Shown here in pieces: positions 32,741 to 46,301 of a stretch of 64,000 nucleotides of DNA. The notes under the pieces were generated by a model, which saw only the letters and a list, made by a program, of their open reading frames with translations, ran no database searches and was not told the origin of the DNA. Positions within the stretch are counted from its first letter, which is position 1; every line of letters starts with the position of its first letter. This DNA comes from Closterium sp. NIES-65. Lineage: Eukaryota; Streptophyta; Zygnematophyceae; Desmidiales; Closteriaceae. The translations under genes were made by a program, and so were the position numbers. The DNA is taken from positions 1,860,001-1,924,000 of the forward strand of contig CANXME010002010.1 of NCBI GenBank assembly GCA_948144175.1, in the 5' to 3' direction.

Positions 32741-33350
32741 ATGCCAACTCATCGGCAGATTGGTAACCTGACCTCTGACGAATTTTCGAGAAAGTCGTTC
32801 TTGCCTCCAAGACCTCCACCCCCACCATCTGGCATTTCCATTCTGCACACACCTTCACCCCTCGCTCCCTCCAACCTATACCTTCCACCACACACCACCA
32901 CACCACCACTGATGTGCCAGTTCTAGCTTCCCCACCTTCACTCGTGGAGCCCAAATCGACACTTCGTTCTATTTGCTTCTGGCGTTTAGCCCTTCTGCCT
33001 GACGCCAGGAGTCGGCTTATTTCTCGCAAGCGGTGGACGGGGAGGATTGAGTTTTTAGGCATTCAAGCACGAGTAGTTGTGCGAGAAAGGGAAGAACGCA
33101 TCAGATTGCGAGTGACGGAGCACCGGTGGATACGGCTTTTAGGTTGCCGTTTTAGCATCGCATATCCTCGTTCTTATAACGAAAGTCCTCTAAACTTTCA
33201 CATCGAATGCGATTCGGGCCGTCGACCGGGAAAGGCGCGCGCGTGAGAACGATTTCGAGCCTGGCCTCTGTAGGAGAAACAGCAAAAGGGCTGGGAAAAG
33301 CAGCAGCAGATTCAAACCTCGAAAGGCCTTGAAGAAGTGCGAAAAGGTTC

Positions 33351-35112
<1,762 letters not shown>

Positions 35113-35733
35113 AAGGGCTCCTGAAGTTAATTAGTACTTTGGGAACATACTGGAGAGTTGCTTGTTGGTGATCTGCTTTCCTCAGTTGGGCCTTGTTTCC
35201 TTGGTGATCTGCATACCCTTGTATTTGCTGTACGGTATTGTTTGACCACCATTGTGTACAGGGTTATGTTTGCCATTCCTTTTTCTCGCTAATGCTATTC
35301 AAGCTTCCTCCATGCCACTCCATCACTGCCAAATGAAGTTCCCGCCCCCCCCCAAATATCTTTCGGAAATTCAGTACGGCTGGAGTCCATTATCCATATG
35401 CTTTTGAACATATAAATTGGGAGGCACATGCTATATAACCACTTCGTAAACCATACCTACTAGTACTAACACTGAGGGCCATATACCTATATATGACACC
35501 ACCCTTGCCCACTAGAGGGTGTTCCCTCAACCCTCTAGAAGGCGACTATCTTAGGTTACGTATGTGGAAAACATCGCTGCATACATCACACAAGACGACA
35601 CAGATGGCTTAGGCAGGCCCTGCGTGTGAAGATGGACAGCAAACACATCGTAATAAGATATGAAAAAACCATATTATAAGCCTTCCTATAATGAAGGCAT
35701 TGCTTGCGGATGACAGCAGGCATTTATGCCTCT
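35113..35733. other. Elongin C 3' flank
   Basis: Probably contains the Elongin C 3' UTR. No ORF or domain is seen. It ends at the MITE. Confidence 0.45.
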
Positions 35734-35735
35734 TA

Positions 35736-36249
35736 CCGTCACCCCCCGGATATAAGCGCCACCCTAGGATAAGCGCCTGGCGCTTCTAATTGGCATATGG
35801 CGCTTATATCCCCTCCTCGATTATAAGCGCACCCCCTGAAAAAACTAGTTTTATTATAAGCGCACGTAAACTTTAAAATTTGAAATGTGTACAAAACGTT
35901 GTAATGATTTTTACTTTAGCAGGCAGATATGTTGCAGATTCGGTTCCCTTCACATTCGGACCCTGCACTGGATGCGGGTCCAGTCAGCAGGAGCTGTCAG
36001 GAGCTGGATGTGAGTCAGATTGGGTGTGTCTCCCAGCGCGCGCGAGAATTTCACAGACGACCCCATGTAAATTCGACTCGATTGAAAGGGCAAGCACGAG
36101 ACCTACAGTTTGGTGTTAAAAAATATAAAAAATATGAATGTCATTTTATAAACGCCGGCGCTTATAAATTTACTCGATTATAAGCCCACCCCCTTGAAAA
36201 AACCTGTTTTATTATTGCCCCCCATGGGGGTATATCCGGGGGGTGACGG
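35736..36249. mobile_element. 514-bp MITE with 19-bp perfect TIRs and TA duplication
   Basis: The left end CCGTCACCCCCCGGATATA is exactly the reverse complement of the right end TATATCCGGGGGGTGACGG. TA flanks both sides (35734-35735, 36250-36251). Internal repeats include CTCGATTATAAGC followed by CACCCCC and GAAAAAAC at about 35815 and again at about 36173, and several GGCGCTTATA/TATAAGCGCC boxes. There is no transposase ORF. The TA duplication and TIR style point to a Tc1/mariner/pogo-type non-autonomous element. Its right end is 13 bp from the CDKB stop codon. Confidence 0.9.
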
Positions 36250-36264
36250 TATGATGACAGATCC

Positions 36265-37737
36265 TTAAAACTGGGACTTGTCAAGGCTGTCAAAGTATGG
36301 GTGGTTGAGAGCATCTTTGGCAGATATTCTTTGTGCAGGGTCGTACTTCAAGCACTTCTGCAATGGCACATGCGGGGGATTGAAACGGGGTTAGTCCAGT
36401 GTACAGATTTCAAACGAGTAGATAACAAGGAGGCTTCACTCACCTCTAACAAGTCAATGCCTAGGGGATCTAACTCGGGGACAAACTGTGCAAGGTTCTG
36501 AGGGGGCCATTGAGGGAAGTCATGCCAGTCTTTCAACTTTGTGACGCCTGGCCAGACGGTTTCGTTTGGAGTCCCGAGAATCCTGCAGAGCACATGATAC
36601 TTCGTGAGGACGGGACCAAGATGATACTGCACAATGTGTTGAAGAGCTTGGACTTACTTGAAGATGTGTAGAAGCTGCTGAAGCTCGGAATCGCCTGGAA
36701 ACAGAGGAGCTCTGCGGGCCATTTCAGCTGCCAAACATACAGTTTGCGTCAGTGAAACGACGCGTGGCAGTTCCGGAACTAGAGAAAAAGTAGCTTGCCG
36801 TACCAAAAATGCATCCAACAGACCACATGTCCACAGGGGTTGAGTAGTAGATTGATCCCAGCAAAACCTCAGGTGCGCGGTACCACAAGGTCACAATCTG
36901 ACGACAGGTAAAAGTACTGAGTCAGTGGACGAGATCGTGTGGAAAGAGTTGGCGAGCAACAGCACCAAGAAGGCTGGCCAACCTCATGAGTATAGCTCTT
37001 GAGTGGGACTGTGAAGGCCCGGCCAAGACCCAAATCTGCGATTTTCAGAATGCCTTTCTCTTTATCTACAAGAAGATTTTGTGGTTTTAAATCCCTGCGA
37101 TCAAAGCAAAAACGGTTTGAGTGAACGTTGATGTCGAAGTAGGAGCCATTAGTGAAATACTGTCGGTCGTACCTGTGCATGACCCCTCGGCTGTGACAAT
37201 GAGATACTCCAAGACACAGCTGATACATGAAATTCTGCATTTCAACAGCTGAGGGTTAGGCACGGGGCGAAACCAAGAGGGACTGAGTTTTCGAATACAG
37301 CGAAATCACCTCACCTTCACTTTATGCGGCTCCAAAGGAAGTCCAGGGCCACGACCATTGACATCTATGTACTTCTTAAGATCCGTATCAAGGAACTCAA
37401 ATACAAGACAAAGAACAGGCTTGTCGTTGGAGAGGACGTGCTCGACAGCTATCAGCCTGCGAGAAACGGCTTCGCAACTTCAGTACGACGACAACAAATG
37501 CAAAACCCGAAAGCAGGCTCGTCTTCACAGACTGTCTGACCTGACAATGTACATGCTCTGCGATAGTAGCTTGAGCAGAGCTACTTCTCGCAGAGTTGTG
37601 GACGGAACACCCTCTTCCTCCATCTCGAGCCGCGTTTTTTTCAGGGCGACGATCTGTCCTGTTCTCCTGCATCGTGCCTTGTAAACCTTACCATAGGTGC
37701 CTTCCCCAATTTTTTCTAGCTTTTCGTAATCGTCCAT
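36265..37737 (-). CDS. CDKB: B-type cyclin-dependent kinase
   Basis: Eight exons read on the minus strand: 37737-37541, 37456-37315, 37234-37173, 37094-36983, 36897-36804, 36727-36658, 36582-36444, 36357-36265; sum 909 nt, 302 aa, the usual CDKB length. Introns are 75-86 bp with GT-AG ends. Kinase landmarks: glycine loop GEGTYG with Thr14/Tyr15, Lys33 in VALKK, cyclin-binding helix PSTTLRE (45-51), HRDLKPQN (Asp135), [19 protein letters not shown] (DLG Asp154; T-loop Thr169), [24 protein letters not shown]-terminal [31 protein letters not shown] and the PxTxLRE helix are CDKB, not CDKA (PSTAIRE), features. The family acts with cyclins at G2/M in the plant lineage. Confidence 0.96.
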
Positions 37738-38914
37738 GCTAAGGGTGCCTGTGGCGACGAAGACTGCTTCTCGAGGCTAGGGCTTGGCAACAAGCAAGCC
37801 CTGCCTTGCCTCTTCACTTGATCTGAAGAGTGATGAATTCCAGATGAATTCTCGAGGCTCGCAGGATCGAGTTGAATGGGGGGGAGCTGAGATGAGGGAG
37901 AGAAGAGAGGATGGGTTGCAACTGGACCTAATCAGCGGCGCATGTTGAAAAGCAGTTTTGGTTCCGTTTCTCTACATTCGCTTGCTGCACCGCACAGGAT
38001 GTCCAGCCATGAATGGTGGTCAGATGTGGCCGCATGTTGCTGCACTGTGCGAGATTCTACAGCTTCACCGTCATTGGGTGACGCAACCATGCATTGGGCC
38101 GAAGGCCCGATCTCAGGAATACAGTTCCAATGGCGATAGCTGCATCAAGTCCACTGTACAGCGCACCGTGTCGTCGAAGTAATGTTCAGTCATCCAATAG
38201 AACCTTCGACCATAATTAATTCTCTACATTCTAGAAAACCCATCTTACAATACATATATCTGGTTCACTAATGACTTACGGAAACTCATCGCGAAGGCAA
38301 AGGCAAAGATCGGTATTAGGCAAAAATCTACTGCTTGAAACCCCAGTCTGCAGTAATAACACGAATTCAACCAACTCGCACATCCAGCTAGTATTCTCAC
38401 ATGTCCGCTTCCCCCACCCCTTGCAATCCTTGAGCCCCCTCTTCTACCACCACAGCCCACAGCTCAGACCCAAGTAGTTATACCACTGCTGTTCCTACCT
38501 GCCCCTCCTGCTTCCATCCACACTTCCCTCACCCGCCTGCTTCAACAAGTCCTCGAGATTCCAAAGAACGACCACCCTGTTGCCCGTCCTCTAAGCTGCC
38601 CTTTCTGCTGCTGAACCCTCCCTGCTGTTTCTTTTCCATCCCTCCAGTCTGGATGCCCCTTCCCGTATCTCCTACCCGCTCTCCTCACGTCGAAACCATG
38701 CCACTGCCGTTTTAGCCCCAGTTCCTGAAACCACTTTCCATTCCATCTTCCCCCTTTCCTCCCTACTCCCTATTGTAAGAAAAGGACTACCTCGATGCAT
38801 GTCCTGTTTCCGAGCCTCATCCACAGGCTCGGAGGCACCTGCAGTGCCTCAGATACACTATATATTGCCTTATTGACAGGTTTGGTTTCACTACGCAGTG
38901 TCTGAGCATCCGTT
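37738..38914. other. Region between CDKB start and WNK stop
   Basis: About 1.2 kb that should hold the CDKB promoter (minus strand) and WNK 3' UTR. I see no supported ORF or recognisable element. Confidence 0.45.
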
Positions 38915-41900
38915 TTAAATCAAAGAAACCTGGTGGTGCTGCTGCTGCTCTCCTCGTATCCTCACTGCCCTCTTCTCTCTCCACGCTGCATGCAGCTGCT
39001 CCCTCCTCTCTCTGTACTTAGCTCGCACACTTTCGATCTCCCTCTCCATTTCCTGAAGCAATGCCGCATCGCGGCGCTTCAACTCCTCCCTCTCCTCCGG
39101 TTCCCTCCCTTCCTCCTCCTGCTTCTCCTTCTTCTCCTCCTCCCCCGTTCCCTCCCCATTCAACCGCCCCCCCTTTCCCTCATCCCCCGTTCTCGTCTCC
39201 CTCGTCACTTCCTTCCACATCTCCCGCTCCTCCATCTCCTCCCTCTTCTCTTCCGTCTCTATTCCATTCACCCTCTCCCCGCTCTGCAATCCCACATCAC
39301 TTGCACAAACATGCCACGTATCACATGCTTCCCTTCCCTGCATGCCCAGATAACCATTCCGTTCCGCACTCTCCACCTCACAATCAACGCCAGAAGCACC
39401 AGCACCGGCACCAGCGCCAGTATGAGTATCCACCCTGATAGTTTCACTCTCTTTCAGCACCGCCACACTCTTCTTTGGATCTAAATCTGCCACCACAGCT
39501 GCACTTGAAACCCTCTCTCCTATCCGCTTTCTCTCCCCTGTTTGACCTTTCTCGCCCGACTGACTCGTCTCTCCCGTCTGACTCCTCTCTCTCGTTTGCC
39601 TCCTCTCGCCCGTCTGAAGCCGCTCACTCCACTGCAGCAGGCGCCCTTGCAGCACCTGATGCTCCTCCTCTACCTGCTTGCTGCTGCTGCTGCTGCTGCT
39701 GCTCCTCCTGAAACCGCTGCTGCTGCCGCCACTGCGATCATTGCCGCTGTCGCAGGTGCCATGGATGCTATTGCGCCTCTTGCTCTCTCCCAAGCGTGCC
39801 GGCGCCAGAAAGTGATAGGAAAAAGGGCTCAAGCCGTATCTGCCAGTAGCAGGAGACGTGGCACCAGCATCCGCAGCAGCAACAGCAGCAGCAGCGGCCG
39901 CAGCAGCAGGAGAAGCTGCAGCAGCAGCAGCAGTATCGACTGAACCAACAGCGCTAGAAGCAGCAACAGCTGCAGCAGCAGGAGCAGCAACAGAAGTAGC
40001 ATCACCAGGCACCGTCAGACTGCCAGCGCCAGCAGCAACAGCAGCAGCGCCCGTGCCAGCAGCAGCGCCAGTGCCAGCATCAACGTCAGTGCCAGCAGCA
40101 GCACCAGCGCCAGTAGCAACAGCAGCCCCTCCCTTCCACAGCTTCCTCGCACTCCCCACCCCGAGAGAGAGACTCTTCAGAAGCGCCTCTGTGAACGCCC
40201 TTCGCCGCCGCTCCTGCTTCCCCAGCAGAGCCAACGGGGTCAACGGAGTCAACAGACTCTCTTCCAGCTGCCTCTCTACTGGGATGTCCCCTGCGGAATG
40301 GATGCCATCGGCATGCACAGCACAAGCAGGTGGTCGTGGTGGTGGTGCTAGCGCTACCCCCCCTGAAACATGTGCTTCTAAAGCGTGTGCTTTCAAAGAG
40401 AGGGCTGTTGATGCGTGTGGTTCGGATGTGTATGCTTCTGAGGATTCTGTTGCGCACACAGGCACGGCCAGTACATGAGAGGCCAATTCTAGAGAAAAAC
40501 GACCTCTACAGTCCACCTCTGAAGGGACAGATGCAGCTGTAGCGGAGGCAGCAGCTGCAGCAGAAGAGCCAACTGTAGCACCCCCCATTCCCCCAAGCTC
40601 CTCCATTTCCTCCATCCCTGCAGCAGCATCCTCCAAACTGAGAGCCCCCAGAGACTCTCCTGATGAGAGTGCAAGCCCTACCAGTGGTGCTGGTACTGCA
40701 CTGATTACTGCACCCCCCGGTGATGGTGCTGCGACCAGCACTCCTGCCGACTCCACTGCGACACCGCATGACTCCTCGCCTGCTGCTGCTGCTACCGCGG
40801 CTGCTGCTGATGACAATTCTGCTGCTGCGGCTGATGAAGATGATGATTCCACTTTTCTCTCGCCGCCTTGTGCTGCTTGAGCTGCTGTTACTGAATTAAG
40901 TGCAGGCATCCCATCGTTGCTGCTGCTGCTGTTGTTCTTATTGCTATTGTTATTGTCGCTGTTGCTGTCCTTGGTGTTGCTGTTGCTAGAGTCTCCGCCC
41001 TCCGAGGGTGTTGGGAAGGAAACGAATCTTCCATGCACCTGCAGTAGCTCAGGATCCGTGGCTGCAGGCTCTTGAACCTGGGCTGCCTCGAGAAAATCCT
41101 GACTCACTATAGGCAGACTCAGTATTGTCTGCTGGAGGTCTGCTGGCGCTGCAGGCGTGGGCACAAGGGCTGAAAGTTCTGCACGAGAATCTGTAACGGA
41201 GATTGCAGCATGGGCAGCAACAGTGGATTGAGCAGCAGCAGCAGTATTAGTATCAGCAGCAGCAGTGGCAGGGGCTTTGGCAGTGGCAGCAGCAAGGGCC
41301 GCAGTGGCCACGGAGGGTGAGGAGTAAGACACAGCATTATCATCATCACCAGCAGAAGCAGGAGCAGCAGCATCAAAAGCAGCCGCCGAATCAGCAACAA
41401 CACCGGCGGAGTCAACAGGAACCAAGAGTGGGACCTGTATCAATTCAGACGAGCTGTTCAATGCACACTGCACTGCGTGCCCCCCCACCCTCCACTGCCC
41501 TTCATCCACCAGTGCACTCCCTTCCTCCCTCTGACCGAGCTCTAACCCCTCTGCTGATACCGCACCCACTGCCCCCGCAGCAGCTGTGCTGGTACGATCA
41601 GGGAAAACAGCACATGTATGCATCCCCTGAACTGCTTGGGTCGACTCATGCGTTTCTGCATGACCAGGTGATTCCGATTGTACTGGAGACATCAGTGGTT
41701 CAAACACACATGACTCAACTGTACCTCCAATGCTCCCCTCTCTTCCCACACTACCAAACTGGCCCCTGCCTCCCTGCTCCGCTGCCCTGTCTCCTTCAGA
41801 ATCTAGAGAAATAATCCTTTCCAAATCATACGCACTCGTTTTGTAATCACCCTCTCTACAAGCCTGCCCTCCCCATCCATACGAGCCTTCGGTACAGTCA

Positions 41901-44900
41901 CCTTCCACCACAACCACACTATTTGACTGGCCTGAGTCTTCACCATCCCCAGCCTCTGTCTTGGCGCTCCCCTCCCTCTCTTCTACCCACTTTCCGGCAA
42001 TGTTTTTGGTATCGTTTTCCTTGCAAACAAGGCAAGTGTTGGCCACGCCCATACCACCCATCAACTCACCCCCCTTGTCATGCTGCTGGTCTGCCAGCAA
42101 AGCAGTTTTTACTCTGTCACCCGTCTCCACCTCCTCCTTAAAATCACTCCTTTCCTTCCCTCTCTCCTCCGCACCTGCCCAACCACCCTCAGGGTCTTCA
42201 TTCACGTGCCTTCCCATTCCCTCTCCCTCGCGCACGCCCCCCAATCCCTCGACAGCCCCACTGTCCCTGTCTATCCCGGGAGACGTGGCACAGGCAATCA
42301 CCGCTGTATCGCTGCTGCTGCTACAGACGCAGGTGTCATTTGGATGACACATGGGCGAGTGGGGAGAGGCGAGGGCAGAGGCAAAGGTGCTAGTGGCGTT
42401 AGAAGAGGCTGTGGAGAGAGGCGGAGGGAGGATGAGAGGAGGGGTGAAGGAGGTGGGCGCGAGTGTGAAGGGAGAGTCTGGAGGGAGCGAGGAGTCCCCA
42501 CTTCCTGCTGCTACTGCTGCTGCAGAAGTCGATGTGGGAGAGACAAGAGAGAGAACAAGGGCTCTTGCCCCTGCCCCTGCTCCTTCCCCTGCTCCTGCCC
42601 CTGCTCCTTCCCCTGCTCCTGCCCCTGCTCCTGCCCCTGCTCCTTCCCCTGCTCCTGCCCCTGCTCCTTCCCCTGCTCCTGCCCCTGCTCCTGCCCCTGC
42701 TCCTTCCCCTGCTCCTGCCCCTGCTCCTTCCCCTGCTCCTGCCCCTGCTCCTGCCCCTGCCCCTGCTCCTTCCCTTGCTCCTGCCCCTGCTCCTTCCCCT
42801 GCTCCTGCCCCTGCTCCTGCCCCTGCTCCTTCCCCTGCTCCTGCCCCTGCTCCTGCCCCTGCTCCTTCCCCTGCTCCTGCCCCTGCTCCTGCCCCTGCTC
42901 CTTCCCCTGCTCCTGCCCCTGCTCCTGCCCCTGCTCCTTCCCCTGCTCCTGCCCCTGCTCCATATGTTGCGGCTGCTGTTGTGGCTGCAGCAGTGATTGA
43001 GGCAGCAGCAGCAGGGGTGGTGGTGGCAGAAGCATCAACAGGAAGGCAGGCGGTAGCAGTGGTAGCAGTCGTTTCCGCCTGTGAGACGCTAGCGGTACTT
43101 GAATGAGAAGACGCATGCGTGGTGACAGTAGAGCAAGGGAAAGACAGGCTGGTGAGAGGTTTACGGGTGGCAGGGGCGGATACAGCAGGAGCAGCATCAG
43201 CAGCAGCAGCAGCATCAGCAGCAGCATCAGCAGCAGCATCAGCAGCAGCATCAGCAGCAGCATCAGCAGCAGCGTCAGCAGCAGCGTCAGCACTGCCAGC
43301 AACAGCTGCCACCGCTGCAGCATGTGGTGAGGGCCCACCACCAAAAGCAGCACCATCACCATCACCATCACCATCACCATCACCATCACCATCACCATCA
43401 CCATCACCATCACCATCACCATCACCATCACCATCACCATCACCATCACCAGCACCATCACCATCACCATCACCAGCACCATCACCAGCACCATCACCAG
43501 CACCATCACCATCACCATCACCATCACCATCACCATCACCATCACCATCACCATCACCATCACCATCAGCAGCCGGCGAAAGGTCAACTCCAGCAGCACC
43601 GCCCTCCCCAGCAGCAGCAGCAGAAGCCGCAGTAGCAAGCGCGGCAGAGGGCAGGAGAGCGAGCAGCTGGTGGTGAATGGAGGAGGAGATGGCATGGACG
43701 GCAGAGGAGGGCAGAGAGAAGGCCTCCACCATCTCATGCGCCACACTGGAGGGCGAGTCGGAGGCGACGCTGTAGGGGAACTGGATGACCTGCGAGCGAC
43801 CTGTGCAGGAGGTGGGATGGGGGGTGTTGGGAGGAAGGGGGGAAGGGGGGAGATGGGCGGATGGGAAGGGGATGTGGGAGGGGGATCGGGAAGAAGACAG
43901 CAGAGGAGGGCAGAGAGGGAGGGAGGAAGCATCCAATAAAAATCCTCGAATGGTTGTATCAATTTAAGCATTCTCTCAAACATCAAATGGAGAGCAAAAC
44001 ACATGTTGCAACCACAGCGAGAATGCTCAAGAAGAAAACTATCAGATTCCACAGAGGCGACGACACGGCAATGTGAATGGATTAACTGACACTGACACTG
44101 ACTCACCTTTGCCATCCGCCACTCTCAGGCGCAGGCACACGCAGGCAGGGTCGAGGAGCTGCTGCTGCGTGCACACACCCTCGCCGTTCCCCTCCTCTTG
44201 CTTCCCCTCCTCTTGCTGCCCCTCCTCTTGCTTCCCCTCCTCTTGCTGCCTCTCCTCTTGCTTCCCCTCCTCTTGCTGCCCCTCCACCTGCTGCTGCTGC
44301 TGCCCATGAATTGTATACCCTAGCGATTCATGCCCCCCCACTATCTTCCCGCCCCTCTCTTCAGCTGAATCATCCCACCTACCCCATGCAGAAACCCCAA
44401 TTTTCCCACCCGCTTGCAATCCCCTCTCGACCAATTGCATCACATCAGCAGCACCAGCAGCACTGGCAGCAGCAGCACTGCCAGCAGCAGCACTGGCAGC
44501 AGCAGCACTGGCAGCAGCGCGACCTGAGAAGGGTACCAAGTCACGAGCAGAGGGATCAGTAGCATCTCTCCGCCTCACAAGGTTACCACTTCTCTCACTG
44601 CCCCCACTGACCCCACTCACCCCATTCACTCCATTCACCTCATTCACCCCACTGCCCTCATTACCCTGATTGCTGCGCTGTGCATGACTGCCGCTAGTGC
44701 CAGGTACACGCTTCCCACTGCTCCTGCCCTGCTTCTCCTGCTCGCCATGGGCCGGGATATACACGCGGGAGCGCGAGGTTTCGGGCGCATCAGAAATCGC
44801 CACACTATGTGCTGGTATGTGCGTGTCGGGCTGTGAATTGGATAGCGCGTTAGGGCGGGAGAGAGGCTTAGCTCTATCATCCCCATCCTCATCCTCATTC

Positions 44901-46257
44901 CCATTCCCATCCCCATCCTCATACTCATACTCATCCTCATCCTCATCCTCATTCCCATTCCCATCCTCATCCTCATACGAATACTCGTGCTCATAATTCA
45001 TGTTCAGCGATTTGGAATGGAGGAGCATAGCGGGACGGGAATCCTGCGTGTGTCCTGCATACTTCCAATCCATGCCACCACCCACGTCCCTCCCGCCCTT
45101 CCCCACACCCATCCCCTTGCCCACACCCACGCCCATCATCGCACTCCTATCCTTGCCCGCACCCATGCCCATGCTCATCCCTTTGCCAATCCCCTTGCCA
45201 ACCCCCGCGCCAATCCCCATACCCATGCCCATGCCCATGCGTCCCCTCTCCCCCATCTCCCATGTATACCCCTGGTCATGCCTTGTCGTGTCACCTGGCA
45301 ACTGGCTCATGCTCACACTCCCACTCATGCCCATGCGCGTGCCCATACCCATATCCACCCCCCTGTCCCTTCTTGTCCTCATGCTTGCTCCTCCCATCCC
45401 CATCCGCCCTTCCATGCTTTGGCCCATACCCATGCCCAATTCTTGCTCTGACGTATTTGCCCATTGGAATTCAGGCCCGTTCCGGTCGCCACCCTGCCAC
45501 AACCTGCCACTGCCATTGCCACTGCCACTGCCACTGCCAATGTCATTGCCATATCCAATCCCATGATCACCGTTGCTGCTGCTCCCGACGCCCCAGAACC
45601 CATTTCCAATCGCACTACCTGCATTCCAGTAACCTTCTCCAGACCCCTGTGGGCCGCTGCCCCATCCCCCCCATTCTCCACCACCCCCCACAGCCCTCGC
45701 CCCACTCATCTCTCTCCATCCCTCTTCACCCCTCACCTCCGCCTGCTCGCCTTCCCTCCAGCCTCTGCTGCTCCTGCTGCCTCTCTCCTCCTCACCACCA
45801 CCTCCTCCAGTATACCGAGCAATAGAAGCCACGTTTTGGGACGGCTTAAGGCGCCTGCCGCTGCTCTGCTCCCACCCTCCTCCTGCACTGTCATACCCCC
45901 GTTCACTCATCATCGCCCCGTGCTCTATCCTCCCCGTTGCAGTTCTCCCTGCATTATCCGCCACCCCTCCCCATCCCAGCTCGGACACTGCCCCCCCGCT
46001 GCCCTTGCGCCTGTGCCCCTGTGTCACACTCGTACTTGCATTCATGTTCGTGCTCGTCTTCGTGTTTGTGTTTGTGTTTGTGCTTGCATTCTCCTGCCTC
46101 ATTCCATTCATGCTCCGGCTGCTACTGCTGCTGCTGCTGCTGCGGCGTAACGGTGAATGATGCGCTGTTGCTTCAAGCGCCCCAGTGCCCCTGGCACCAG
46201 AAGAACCAGCAGCAGCAGAAGAACCACCAGCAGCAGTAGCAGCAGAAGAACCAGCAG

Positions 46258-46301
<44 letters not shown>

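Noticed and set aside
42080..43000. Plus-strand ORFs rich in Pro-Cys or Leu-Pro opposite WNK exon 7
   Set aside because: They are shadows of the minus-strand (GA)n repeats; the minus frame continues 1600 codons and joins the kinase in phase.
43324..43635. Poly-His ORF on the plus strand
   Set aside because: It is antisense to the Asp-Gly repeat of WNK and has no other content.
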